Shown piece after piece: positions 1 through 8,795 of a stretch of 50,047 bases of DNA. The DNA is from a virus. Location: positions 1 through 50,047 of the IMG/VR virus record IMGVR_UViG_3300035698_019371; one strand, written 5' to 3'. Below the pieces are notes generated by a model. That model searched no databases, was not told the origin of the DNA, and saw nothing but the letters and a program-made list of their open reading frames with translations. The number at the start of each line of letters is the position of its first letter. Positions within the stretch are counted from its first letter, which is position 1. The translations under genes were made by a program, and so were the position numbers.

Positions 1-197
1 CCGGAAACCATTAAAGCGGTATCAAAACCTCCTACTTGAATTATTGTCGGGTAAGGGTAATTTTCCCCGTCAATTCTTTGATCTGCATAAAGCATTTCTG
101 AACCATTTTCTACCCATTCAATGCCGAGAACTAGAATAGGCTCAGTCCCAAGATTCTTTTGCAAATGATTCAATGTCTGTGGTGCAACTGTTCTCAT
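1..197 (-). CDS. Partial tail-region protein, N-terminal part only
   Basis: The gene starts with ATG at 197 and runs off the left edge, so about 65 residues are visible (begins MRTVAPQTLN). The start overlaps the stop of the preceding gene in a TAATG arrangement, which implies translational coupling. The visible part has an alternating hydrophobic pattern (ILVLGIEW) followed by a Gly/Tyr-rich stretch, compatible with a beta-rich baseplate or tail-tip component. No family is recognised. The role is inferred only from its place at the end of the tail module. Confidence 0.6.
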   Translation of the reverse strand, partial: MRTVAPQTLNHLQKNLGTEPILVLGIEWVENGSEMLYADQRIDGENYPYPTIIQVGGFDTALMVS

Positions 198-580
198 TAC
201 TCACATTCCTCAAAATTGAGAGCAATACTCATTAACTCTCCGCCAGGGAAGGGCTCTGCTTTTGAACCCCCAGTAAAACTAAATGGATTATCCCGCAAGT
301 AAACAGTCCATTTATCATTATTATGGTCTGTAAGTCGCATAGCGGTACGATAATACACTTTAATAAAGGCTCGTAATTCAAGAGCCTTGCTTCTTGCGAT
401 TTTGAAAGTAAATTGCAACCGTTTTCGCCCATCACGCTGCTTAACATATGTATATAATGTGCCGTCCATAGCCCGTACTGAAGTCATAGAAGCTGCAATT
501 TCTACTGAATCCCCCCAGTCCGGACTAGGAAGAATTATGGTTGTCTGATACCCTGGAGACGGCGCTTCTATCTTAAACAT
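197..580 (-). CDS. Small distal tail protein, function unknown
   Basis: A complete 127-residue protein starting at ATG 580, five bases after the upstream stop and overlapping the next gene's ATG. It has no signal peptide or membrane segment. The middle (FTFKIARSKALELRAF) and the ending resemble small beta-sandwich tail or baseplate proteins that follow tail-fibre genes in siphoviruses. Its C terminus is acidic (FEECE). The tail role is inferred from context; the family is not recognised. Confidence 0.65.
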   Translation of the reverse strand: MFKIEAPSPGYQTTIILPSPDWGDSVEIAASMTSVRAMDGTLYTYVKQRDGRKRLQFTFKIARSKALELRAFIKVYYRTAMRLTDHNNDKWTVYLRDNPFSFTGGSKAEPFPGGELMSIALNFEECE

Positions 581-582
581 AA

Positions 583-2013
583 TTACACCGGGATCAAGAT
601 GTATGTTACAAAATGGATTAAATCTAATTCATGTGTAATACTACGATGGTAATGTACTTCTAAGCCAAGTGTATCAACTAAATTCATTTTACCACTAGGA
701 GTATTACTGCCTATTAGCACCCCTTCAAACTCAAATGTAATTGTCCATCTTTGCTTACCATCTTGCACAGCGGTTTCATTTGGTGTTGTGATTACGCCAA
801 CCCACTCCCGCCCTTCCCAATCCTGCATACCAATTTCTTCGCCAATGTGTGTGGTACAGAATGCAAGGAGACTATCAATCTCAGCCTTTATTAAACCAGT
901 AAAAGTAACAATAACAGTTTGTACTTGAGGCCATTTTGGGTCAGCAAAAACAGTAAGTTTTCCACCACGGGTCTCACGACTAATTCTATTAAATGCTATA
1001 CGATCAATATTGTCTAGCTCAGGCGCTCGTAATTCAATTTCGTCTGTAGGCGTGGCTAATGCTGGGTATAATAATTTGAAACGTGTATTCGTAGAACCAT
1101 GTTGGATCAGTGGAGGAATTAATGGCGGAGGCGACGGTGCGCCAGTAATTGTGTTTTCCCCAATAAATGGTGTATATTGCTTATTACCACATAAACTCCC
1201 AACGTAGTATGTTAAAGCATGACCAATAAAATTTGTATGTTCCACTGTGCGCGAATACACTGCACAAAGATTCATTGTTTGCTCAAGATTAAGCTTTGAA
1301 ATTTGGACGCCCCGAGCTTTACCCCATGTAAGTGCTTGAATTATATTTAATGTTGACTCAGGGGTTTGTCTTCGGCCCATTTCATGGACTATTGCTAATA
1401 CAGAATTAACATCTAACGCGTGTGCTCGATTTAATCTGCCAGAGAGATTCAAGTCATCTTCAAACTCAACAGGGAGCCAGGGGCAACCAATATAATTTCC
1501 AATTACTTGGTTCGACCGTATTCTTGACACAGTATATAAGTAATGTGGCCCTTGCCATTCAAGTTGTTGCGCAAAATTAAGAGTTTGAACCACATGCTCA
1601 TAAAGCCCAACTTCCCAATCAGCTTGCTGTGAAAAACTGATTACTGATTCTAATGATATAAAATCATTTTCAATTAAGACATGGTTAAGTGTTTGAACAA
1701 GATTTATTGTGCTAGAAGCATTTGCTTCTATAACTGGATTAGCCACCGAAGTCAAGTTTAAGATATTTGACGCACTTTCAAAGATCGTTACCCCTTTTGT
1801 ATAATCTTGGCTCAAATTTAATGTATTTGAAACACTGCGTCCAAATATACTAGGGCCACGTACCAGCACCTGATTCAAACTTAAAGCATTATTTACACTC
1901 TCGTTGATTATTTGTGGCCGAGCTAGCACTTCAATAATCTGGCGTGTAACTTGAAGATCGCCGTCACCAGCAGCAAGAACTTCACCAAATTGTCTAGTTA
2001 CCCGTAAAACCAT
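583..2013 (-). CDS. Tail fibre or tail-tip protein with LN-L repeats
   Basis: This protein of 476 residues starts at ATG 2013 with a good Shine-Dalgarno (AAAGGTAG). Residues ~1-290 carry an irregular repeat with the core LNL-Q, spaced about 30 residues apart, with many Val and Asn; this looks like a repetitive fibrous shaft. Residues ~300-330 form a Pro-rich linker (PSPPPLIPPL). The C-terminal ~130 residues form a separate domain (RFKLLYPALATP to FEFEGVLIG) resembling a small tail-associated beta domain. It lies directly downstream of a lectin-like protein and upstream of distal tail genes, which supports a distal tail or receptor-contact role. The exact family is not identified. Confidence 0.6.
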   Translation of the reverse strand: MVLRVTRQFGEVLAAGDGDLQVTRQIIEVLARPQIINESVNNALSLNQVLVRGPSIFGRSVSNTLNLSQDYTKGVTIFESASNILNLTSVANPVIEANASSTINLVQTLNHVLIENDFISLESVISFSQQADWEVGLYEHVVQTLNFAQQLEWQGPHYLYTVSRIRSNQVIGNYIGCPWLPVEFEDDLNLSGRLNRAHALDVNSVLAIVHEMGRRQTPESTLNIIQALTWGKARGVQISKLNLEQTMNLCAVYSRTVEHTNFIGHALTYYVGSLCGNKQYTPFIGENTITGAPSPPPLIPPLIQHGSTNTRFKLLYPALATPTDEIELRAPELDNIDRIAFNRISRETRGGKLTVFADPKWPQVQTVIVTFTGLIKAEIDSLLAFCTTHIGEEIGMQDWEGREWVGVITTPNETAVQDGKQRWTITFEFEGVLIGSNTPSGKMNLVDTLGLEVHYHRSITHELDLIHFVTYILIPV

Positions 2014-2014
2014 T

Positions 2015-3049
2015 TTAGACTACCTTTACACCAAACTTTGCCGCATTGATGTCAGCCTCTATCCAAAGGTTTCCTGTATCAGGGTCTAATTCTTCTACCC
2101 GGCTTCTAACAACCCAATTTGTGCTGCCGACTACTTGCCCTGCATCATCATACTGATTGCCACCAGACTCAATTGGGGTTTTAATACTAAACGGTGTAGC
2201 GTCCGTTTCTCTGCACTGTGTATTGATTTGAAGCCCTTTAATATCACCTAAATTAGATAAATTCCCGTAGTCATATAGATCAGTTTCATTAGCAGTATTA
2301 CTTTCAACATAGGACGTGTCATCATCAACTATAACTTCATCGACAGCGGTATAATGGGCTGGTCCAGGTGATACAGTTGCCCAACCAGTAGTATCGTCGC
2401 CGTCTGGGTGTATGGCTACAACTTTACAATTTCCAAGAAAATCATTATTAACGGCGCCGCTGCCATCACAAAGATAAAAGTCATCCCAACTTGGCTTAGC
2501 ATAACTACTTGGCTTAAATCTTACTTGATCATGATAATTGTGAGTGCCTTCTTTTGTGTCTACCCCTGTGTCACTTAATACTGTAGCCCCGCCCACGCGA
2601 ACTTCATATGTCCCCACTGTATCACTGCATTTTATTTTCATTTCTATATAATACCATGTACCAACGGCTAAACCTAACCCCACTGTAGTTTCAATAAGAG
2701 TGTTGCCACGATAAAGTTGAAGCTCACTGCCCCAGTCCTGCCAACGAAGATTCATTCCAAGTGTCACCCCATCATAAAAGCTAATAATATAACAAGTTCT
2801 ATTATCCTTATTATTCAGACCGACACCAGCGATTAAAGTATCGTCAGTTGTTAAAGCAGGTGGTAAAACAAATTGACAAGTATTTGTGTTAAACTCAAGA
2901 CAATATCCACCTAATCTCCCAGTCTCAATATCCATAGAACTTTCACTGCCTACACTAGTATATTTTCTCCCAACTACTCCAACCGGGGATGGCGCACTTC
3001 CTGTAGCTGTGCCAAAGCCTTCAAAACCTTCAACCCAGAGTAAAGCCAT
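2015..3049 (-). CDS. Concanavalin/LamG-like structural protein
   Basis: The most likely start is ATG 3049 (MALLWVEGFEGFG), because AAAGGG lies about 9 bases upstream; a longer frame extends to 3136 but runs through the terminator hairpin. The product is ~344 residues. Residues 1-210 show the strand pattern of a concanavalin-like jelly roll: GFEGFGT at the N terminus, then TWYYIEMKIKCSDTVGTYEV and WDDFYLCDG. Such domains in phage virions usually bind glycans or decorate tails. The C-terminal ~130 residues are a second, unrecognised beta-rich region. It is probably a virion-associated lectin-like tail protein; no catalytic motif is visible. Confidence 0.65.
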   Translation of the reverse strand: MALLWVEGFEGFGTATGSAPSPVGVVGRKYTSVGSESSMDIETGRLGGYCLEFNTNTCQFVLPPALTTDDTLIAGVGLNNKDNRTCYIISFYDGVTLGMNLRWQDWGSELQLYRGNTLIETTVGLGLAVGTWYYIEMKIKCSDTVGTYEVRVGGATVLSDTGVDTKEGTHNYHDQVRFKPSSYAKPSWDDFYLCDGSGAVNNDFLGNCKVVAIHPDGDDTTGWATVSPGPAHYTAVDEVIVDDDTSYVESNTANETDLYDYGNLSNLGDIKGLQINTQCRETDATPFSIKTPIESGGNQYDDAGQVVGSTNWVVRSRVEELDPDTGNLWIEADINAAKFGVKVV

Positions 3050-3080
3050 TTTATCATACCCTTTATATTGAAACTTAAAA

Positions 3081-3115
3081 CATCTAGGCGTAAGCCAAGT
3101 GCTTACGCCTAGATG
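3081..3115 (-). terminator. Perfect 14-bp hairpin between tail genes
   Basis: Arms 3081-3094 and 3102-3115 are perfectly complementary around a 7-base loop. On the minus strand the hairpin is followed by TTTTAAGTTT, a short U-tract. It lies between the stop of the 166-residue tail protein and the start of the lectin-like gene, so it may partly terminate transcription or protect mRNA 3' ends. Confidence 0.75.
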
Positions 3116-3128
3116 ACCGAGGGAGAGA

Positions 3129-3629
3129 CTACCCACTAACAGTATAAGTAATCTTCAAAGTGTCGCCGTTTTCGACAGAAACAGTTGAGCTAAAAGCTGC
3201 TGTTGCCCATAGCGTGCCGGCAGCGCCGCCTTTTACATTATTGTCAGCAACAAATATACCTTTCAATGTTTTGGTATCATTGATGGCAAAATCCACTGTA
3301 GCAGCATTGGTAACTTGGCGCGCAGCAGCAGCACCAACGGTCCATTGTGGTCGTGTAGCTGCTGCATAAGCTTGACTCTCAGCCCAGCCAGCATGGCCGC
3401 CCATAGTGTCGGCGTCAGACCAACTGGTCCAGGCGAAATTGTCTACTAGGCCGAGATACCAAAGGGCAGATGGGGCAGCAGCACCACCACCATCGTACAT
3501 ATCGTCAAGAATCTTATTCAAACCTACATCAACAATGCCGTTTGGGACTTGGTATACACCAATTAATTTCCCTACTTTGTTATAGTGTTTAACAAAAAAC
3601 CAACCGCGCGGCTTAAATTCACTTTTCAT
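3129..3629 (-). CDS. Phage tail/fibre structural protein
   Basis: A 166-residue protein starting at ATG 3629 behind a GGAGG Shine-Dalgarno. The central part (WYLGLVDN, DTMGGHAGWAE, ATRPQW) and the ending GDTLKITYTVSG match a family of small structural proteins found in many tailed phages. In these, an N-terminal segment is followed by a Gly/Ala-rich beta domain that senses or caps a fibre. It has no signal or membrane segment. The stop is TAG, followed directly by the repeat GAGACTACCCACTAA (plus strand) and a strong hairpin. Family-level similarity is from memory. Confidence 0.65.
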   Translation of the reverse strand: MKSEFKPRGWFFVKHYNKVGKLIGVYQVPNGIVDVGLNKILDDMYDGGGAAAPSALWYLGLVDNFAWTSWSDADTMGGHAGWAESQAYAAATRPQWTVGAAAARQVTNAATVDFAINDTKTLKGIFVADNNVKGGAAGTLWATAAFSSTVSVENGDTLKITYTVSG

Positions 3630-3677
3630 TGGAAAACCTCCAAATAATTATTTTCTGGGCTGTGTGTATATAACTGA

Positions 3678-3709
3678 TGTCAAGGCTTGGCCCGTAGCAT
3701 GACTTGACA
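3678..3709 (-). terminator. Weak inverted repeat after the tape measure gene
   Basis: A 7-bp inverted repeat (TGTCAAG / CTTGACA) with an 18-base loop lies just past the tape measure stop at 3713. No strong U-tract follows, so it may be an mRNA 3'-end structure rather than an efficient terminator. Confidence 0.3.
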
Positions 3710-3712
3710 CTA

Positions 3713-5740
3713 TTAATTTAGACGTGAAGTTCCACGCCTTAGCTCTCTACGCAAAGCTGTTGCAATTTCACGTGCCGTTTGATGTGTGGACTCTTTCTGT
3801 GCAACTGAAACATTGATGTCACCAATATTTGTTACCGGGCCACCACGGTCTCGGTAAACAGGTTGGCTTCCAGAATTCATAGCTTGAAGTTCAGACGCAA
3901 AACGCCTTGCACTTCTAGCATTTACAATAAATTCTTTAGGAGAAGCCATAATTGGAATTCTATCTTGTCCACGAGGTACAAACCCCCCTTCTTGACGGTA
4001 TTGTACTGCTGGGCCCCCGTAGTAAGCAGCACCAGTAGTAGCTAATGCTACTTGAGAAGCTGCTTCAGCAGCCCTGTAAGCTGCTCGTGCAGCAGCTTCC
4101 ATAGCACTCGCTGCGCTGTATCCAGCCCTAGCAGCGGCATTTAGTTGAGTAGTCCAATTACGGGCCGCTAGAGAAGCTGTTCTAGTAGATGTTGTAGCAT
4201 TATCAATAGAATTGTCTAGATTTTTAACAGCTTCAATGCCCATATTAATATGATCTCCTACAAGTACAAAACCCTCCATCATACTATTAACAGAAAATGT
4301 CGCAGAATCTATGCTGCTAGCAATTAGGGCAGCAGTATTAGATGTATTGAGCATAAGCTGTTCAACGCTCCCGACACTTTGAAGAACAGTAGTAAATTTA
4401 TTATCGACTATAATTAGTTCTTCTGCTAATTGACGTGCAGCAAGAGCCTGAGCCTCAAGCTCTTCTTTTGTTTTTGTAGGGGGTACTACTGGTTTTGGCC
4501 CAGCAGGGCCTCCAACTTGTTGTGCTTTAGCCAGTGTTAAATCTTTTTGGGCCTGTGAAGCACCTTGAAGTTCAACTTTTAGTAGACGTGCTTGCTCTGT
4601 TTCACCAGCTAGGGCTGTTTTTGCTGCTGCAGCTAGGCCGGGCATTTCAACTGTTGTTTGCTTTGCCTTTTCTAATTGTTCTACAGTTTTACCGGACTCA
4701 TCTGTAACTGCTTTTTGAGCTTCAGTAATGTTTAATTGATCCGTGGCCGTTTGGTCAAGTAATTCGTTAACTCTTTCATAGGGTTTTGCGCCTAGTTTAG
4801 CTTGTTCAGCCCTTGCCGCCTCAACGGCTACAAGGTCTTCCGCCGCCTCTCTCATGCTATTAAGACCGATTTTACTCTGGTCTATTTGGTGTTGAGATAA
4901 TTTACCCTCAGCTACTAAAGCTTTGTAGGTTTTTACTAAGTCTACGTATTTTGCCCTCTGTACATCCGTTAAATTTATACCTAGCTCAGCTGTTATTTGT
5001 AGTATATTCGCTAAACTCATCATTCGTCTGCGGAAGCGCTCAGCTACATCGGCAGTTTTATTAACTTTATCAGCAAGTGAATCCCAATAACTGTGGTATG
5101 TACCTGGGCTAAAAGCCTCTGAAGCCTGCTGAGCTTTACGAAAACTTTGAGTCGTTCTGGCATCAATTGTGTCTTGTAAATTTTCATACTTTTCTTTAAC
5201 CCCTTCAAGCACCTCCTCCATCCTAGCCCCATATTTTCCAGGGTCACCTAATGGGTCAATCTCGTGGAACCGTTTTATATACTCATCAATAATATACTCA
5301 TTTTCAATTACAATCTTAACGCCTACAGTGTAAACTTTGCCCTCTATTACTTCTGCAAGCTGATTCCGTAGTTTATACCAATCAAATTGAGCTTGATCAA
5401 AAGCCTCTTGAAGACCGTCTCTTATCTCGCCCATTGCCTCCATGCCGCCCATTTTTTCAAACATGCTGAAATCAAATGCCGCATCTAAGCGTTTTTTTAT
5501 TTCTATCGTTAATTCAGCCATTCGTTCAACGTCCTCAAGACGTTGCTCGGGGCCTTTTATAGCACCATCGGCCATTGGATCAGCAAGTTCGACTTTTTTC
5601 GCCAAAAGCTCTTCAAGTACTTTGCCTTCGCCATCAAGACGTTTAAGTTCGTCCCGATGAGCTTTATCCCTGAATTTTTTACGCTCTAACTGGAATGTTA
5701 TTTCACCCCTAATTCGATCGGCACGTATCTTTTCAAGCAC
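3713..5740 (-). CDS. Tape measure protein, C-terminal part (after in-frame TAG)
   Basis: This frame holds 675 residues from a possible GTG at 5740, but it is in the same reading frame as the upstream tape measure ORF. Only one TAG (5780-5782) and 13 further codons, which look like normal protein (ELKNYSDIKRAEA), separate them. The content is coiled coil and Ala-rich helix. The end is typical of tape measure C termini: GGFVPRGQDRIPIMASPKEF, a repeat of R/A, then GGPVTNIGDINVSV and a basic tail. No good Shine-Dalgarno precedes the GTG. The likely full product is a ~1,445-residue tape measure made by readthrough or by suppression of TAG; otherwise it is a separate protein or a nonsense mutant. 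Confidence 0.8.
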   Translation of the reverse strand: MLEKIRADRIRGEITFQLERKKFRDKAHRDELKRLDGEGKVLEELLAKKVELADPMADGAIKGPEQRLEDVERMAELTIEIKKRLDAAFDFSMFEKMGGMEAMGEIRDGLQEAFDQAQFDWYKLRNQLAEVIEGKVYTVGVKIVIENEYIIDEYIKRFHEIDPLGDPGKYGARMEEVLEGVKEKYENLQDTIDARTTQSFRKAQQASEAFSPGTYHSYWDSLADKVNKTADVAERFRRRMMSLANILQITAELGINLTDVQRAKYVDLVKTYKALVAEGKLSQHQIDQSKIGLNSMREAAEDLVAVEAARAEQAKLGAKPYERVNELLDQTATDQLNITEAQKAVTDESGKTVEQLEKAKQTTVEMPGLAAAAKTALAGETEQARLLKVELQGASQAQKDLTLAKAQQVGGPAGPKPVVPPTKTKEELEAQALAARQLAEELIIVDNKFTTVLQSVGSVEQLMLNTSNTAALIASSIDSATFSVNSMMEGFVLVGDHINMGIEAVKNLDNSIDNATTSTRTASLAARNWTTQLNAAARAGYSAASAMEAAARAAYRAAEAASQVALATTGAAYYGGPAVQYRQEGGFVPRGQDRIPIMASPKEFIVNARSARRFASELQAMNSGSQPVYRDRGGPVTNIGDINVSVAQKESTHQTAREIATALRRELRRGTSRLN

Positions 5741-5779
5741 AGCTTCAGCCCGTTTTATGTCACTATAATTTTTCAGTTC

Positions 5780-8053
5780 CTAAGCATGGGCTACTGCTTT
5801 TTTAGCCCCTTCTTCTGCAACATAAGATAATGCGCGCGCAGCTTTAGTTTTTTCTTCATTGGCACCAGCAACAGCATAGGCCGCACTAGTTTTAGCTGCT
5901 GCAATTTGTGCGCGGGTTATTTGAGCCCATAATTGCTGTCGAGCATTCATGTGCCGTAGCTCGGTCTTGAAAGCGCTATCAGCAATAGCTTTTTGTGTTT
6001 TAGCTACTTCTTCCATTGACGTTTTAACAGCTTTGTCAGCGCCTAAAGCAGCCTTTTTAATTTCATCGATTCCTTTCTTCCTTAGCGCCATTAAATTGCT
6101 AATTGTTTCTTCAAGGGAGCGCCCAATAGCTGTACTGCCGGCCTCAAAGATATCCATAGCCTTTCTGTACTCTTTTGTTAAATTTGAAAAGCCTTCACCA
6201 GTAATTTTTCTACGCTCTTCAAACTCTTTACGCGTTGCTTCAATACGCTTACTTGAAGCTTCAGCCTGTGCTTTAGTTACTTCTTCTAATTGTCGTTTAT
6301 GTTCCTCAAATAATTGTTGATTCCCTCTCAGGCTTTCCTGAATTTGCTTAGTAACCCAAACTGTTGCTAATGCTGCTGCAACAGCAATTGCAACAGGCAA
6401 AAATGACATTAGTGTCACGTATAATGCTTTAACAGAGCCCATTAAACCTAACGTAGCAACTGATGCAATACCAAACTTGCCACTCATTATTAAAGCGGCC
6501 ACACTAACAGCAGTTATAGCAGCACCAAGATAAGCAAAATTTTCAACTAAAAACGTAAGAGCTTTAGCAAGATAAATACCATTTTCTACTAGTGTTTTAC
6601 CAAATTTGAGCATTTCATTTTTAAGTTTAATCCATGCTTTTACTGCTTTACGGCCAGTCGTTTGTTCCATTTTTTCAAAAGCTATAGCCGCTGCCTCAGC
6701 AGATTCTTCCATTGCTAATAAAGCTTCAGTAAGTGCATTACCTTCCTCTGATGTAAGATTCAAAGCACCTACCATAGCACGAACACGACCCAATAGATCA
6801 GCAAACTCTTTATCATTTCCAGCAGTTGCATCCTTCATCTTGAGTAACACGCCTTGCAAGCCACCAAAACGACGAATAGCTTCTGGGCCAGTTTCTACTC
6901 CCCAATCTCTATATAACTCTTGCAACTTCTTAGTAGGTCTCATAAGCTTTTGAGTTACTTGAGTTAATTGTGTAATAGCTGTGTGTGCCGGAACACCTTT
7001 TTGGGTAAGAGCCGCTAAAGCTGCTGCCATTTCTTCGTAACGGATGCCGAGAGCGGCGGTAAGTGGTGTCACGCGTCCAAGTACGTCGCCAAATTCGCCC
7101 ATCCGAAGACGGCCTAATTCAATCGTCTTAAAAAGAACATCAGCAACCCGGTCTACTTCAGACACCTCTAAGCCATAACTGTTCATTACAGAAGACAAGG
7201 CATTGACTGATTCCTTTAACTGTGAATGCGTAGCAATAGAAAGTTTTGCAGCAGTCTCTTCAAAACGAAGCGCATCTCCGGCCTCAACAACTTGATTTGA
7301 TAAAGTTTGATATAAACCTTCAGCAACTTCGTCTGCTGCGATACCAAGACTACTAGAAAGATCAAGAACAGATTGACTTATATCAGTTAATGAGCCAAGA
7401 GCACCAGTAGAAATTGTGTCAATTTCACCGACAGCTAAAGATAATTCCAAAGCAGCGTCATGAGCTTCTTGTAAACTGCTCACTAGTGCGCTAATTGCAC
7501 GCACAATTACCTGTGCCTGAACTACTCGAATTATAGTTGTCCAAGACAAAGTAATTGCAGAGCCTGCTTCTTTACCTGCATTGCCAGCTTTTTTCATGGC
7601 TTTTGCAGTCTGAGCCCCTGCTGCTACTGTAGTACTACTTGCCTGTGCAGTAACTTGAGCCGCTTGTTTAGTTACTTGACCAAGCCCCACTACCGCCTGG
7701 CTACCTTGTTTTAATCCAGCACTGTATTGGGTAAATGCTGCACCTGTAGAAATAGTAGTAGTGCCTAAATTACTTATGGCTTGAGTAGCAGTCTGGGCTG
7801 AAGCTGGGACGGCACTAGGGACAGTACTAACTTTGCCCAGCCCTACAGTAGCGAGCCTAGCTTGGTTAGCGGCGCTGGCTAATGCTCGAAATGCTTTAAT
7901 AGCTGGTTGTGCTTTACTAACAAATTTGCGCAGAGCACCACTGGTAGTTTGCAAGCCTTGCTTAAATTGATTAAGCTGCTCTTGCAATTTACGTAGTTCA
8001 TTAATTGCGCGAGAGGCATCAAAACCTAGCCTCTGAGTAATTTCCTCTGGCAT
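5780..8053 (-). CDS. Phage tail tape measure protein, TP901-like N-terminal part
   Basis: A 757-residue protein whose ATG (8053) overlaps the previous gene's stop. Residues ~190-450 form the TP901-type phage tail tape measure core: VGEIDTISTG, then YGLEVSEVDRVADVLFKTIE, then GRVTPLTAALGI and AALAALTQKGVPAHTAITQL. Two hydrophobic stretches near residues 500-570 (AAITAVSVAALIMSG, VAIAVAAALATVW) are the usual membrane-active segments of tape measures. The rest is long helix with coiled-coil character. The protein sets tail length and is ejected with DNA. It ends in TAG, but the same frame continues for 688 codons beyond it (see the C-terminal part). Confidence 0.9.
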   Translation of the reverse strand: MPEEITQRLGFDASRAINELRKLQEQLNQFKQGLQTTSGALRKFVSKAQPAIKAFRALASAANQARLATVGLGKVSTVPSAVPASAQTATQAISNLGTTTISTGAAFTQYSAGLKQGSQAVVGLGQVTKQAAQVTAQASSTTVAAGAQTAKAMKKAGNAGKEAGSAITLSWTTIIRVVQAQVIVRAISALVSSLQEAHDAALELSLAVGEIDTISTGALGSLTDISQSVLDLSSSLGIAADEVAEGLYQTLSNQVVEAGDALRFEETAAKLSIATHSQLKESVNALSSVMNSYGLEVSEVDRVADVLFKTIELGRLRMGEFGDVLGRVTPLTAALGIRYEEMAAALAALTQKGVPAHTAITQLTQVTQKLMRPTKKLQELYRDWGVETGPEAIRRFGGLQGVLLKMKDATAGNDKEFADLLGRVRAMVGALNLTSEEGNALTEALLAMEESAEAAAIAFEKMEQTTGRKAVKAWIKLKNEMLKFGKTLVENGIYLAKALTFLVENFAYLGAAITAVSVAALIMSGKFGIASVATLGLMGSVKALYVTLMSFLPVAIAVAAALATVWVTKQIQESLRGNQQLFEEHKRQLEEVTKAQAEASSKRIEATRKEFEERRKITGEGFSNLTKEYRKAMDIFEAGSTAIGRSLEETISNLMALRKKGIDEIKKAALGADKAVKTSMEEVAKTQKAIADSAFKTELRHMNARQQLWAQITRAQIAAAKTSAAYAVAGANEEKTKAARALSYVAEEGAKKAVAHA

Positions 8054-8562
8054 TATTTTATCTTTTCTACTTTGAGGAAGTTATATGGATTAGGTAAAGC
8101 TGTAAAGCGTGAGAATGCTTCAAACTCTTTTACACCCGCTTCTTGAAAATGGTAAGGTGTAGGATGAGTCAACCCTGCGCGCCGAAAAGGTGCTGGCGGG
8201 CCAGGACCCCATACAGCACGATTATACTCATTGTATGCAAGATAACGCAACGAGCTACGGTAATAAAAATGCCAGCGGGGGGCAGAAGATTTCAAGCCAC
8301 CCTTGCCCGTAGAAAGACCTAATGATTCCCTATCAGTACGGCTACGTTGTGGGCCATAAGGAATACTCATGCCTACGTCGTGGGCAAGGGCTTGAAATGT
8401 GGCTCTAGATGCTTTGGACCATGTAGGAATAATGGAAATAACTGTGGCTTGCAGCCAACTTTGAGCCGCCTGCTTAATCCAATCCTGCATATACTTATCA
8501 AGTTCAGCTTTGTAAGCAGATAGATTAAGTTTTGGCGCCTTAAAATTTGATTTCCATTTCAT
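8053..8562 (-). CDS. Tail-region protein between chaperones and tape measure
   Basis: This 169-residue protein starts at ATG 8562 and overlaps both neighbours by about one codon, indicating tight translational coupling. The N-terminal ~60 residues are helical (KAELDKYMQDWIKQAAQ). The rest is rich in Arg, Tyr and Pro (RWHFYYRSSLRYLAYNEYNR, GPGPPAPF). No known domain is recognised. The position between the tail assembly chaperones and the tape measure suggests a tail completion or baseplate-initiator role, but this is inference only. Confidence 0.6.
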   Translation of the reverse strand: MKWKSNFKAPKLNLSAYKAELDKYMQDWIKQAAQSWLQATVISIIPTWSKASRATFQALAHDVGMSIPYGPQRSRTDRESLGLSTGKGGLKSSAPRWHFYYRSSLRYLAYNEYNRAVWGPGPPAPFRRAGLTHPTPYHFQEAGVKEFEAFSRFTALPNPYNFLKVEKIK

Positions 8563-8795
8563 TATCGCTTTCTCCTACGTCCTCTAGTTGCTGGTTGTTT
8601 TTTAGCATTACCACCAAGCATAGCTTTCTTCTCTTCTAACTCATCATACTCACGAACTTGATTGTATGCTAAGATGAGTGCTTGTATCCATACATTATTA
8701 TCGTTCCAATTTTCTCTTACTCCTGGGGGTTGGATTCTGAGTCGTTCGCAGGAACGCCAGATTGCATATTCTCCAGTTCGGTATCTAGGCCACAA
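8562..8795 (-). CDS. Tail assembly chaperone, downstream frame (GpT-like part)
   Basis: This frame (77 codons from a TTG at 8795) overlaps the 3' end of the 182-residue upstream gene by ~79 bases and lies in its -1 frame. It has no ribosome site of its own. The frame is open upstream to about 8845, so it is probably the extension made by programmed -1 frameshifting, as in lambda G/GT and most siphoviruses. The sequence (WIQALILAYNQVREYDELEE, then a basic tail GRRRKR) fits a GpT-like domain. A candidate slip site is the GGTTTTT run (plus-strand 8828-8834), but it is not a canonical heptamer. A CCCCC run near the end of the first frame is an alternative. Confidence 0.65.
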   Translation of the reverse strand: MWPRYRTGEYAIWRSCERLRIQPPGVRENWNDNNVWIQALILAYNQVREYDELEEKKAMLGGNAKKQPATRGRRRKR

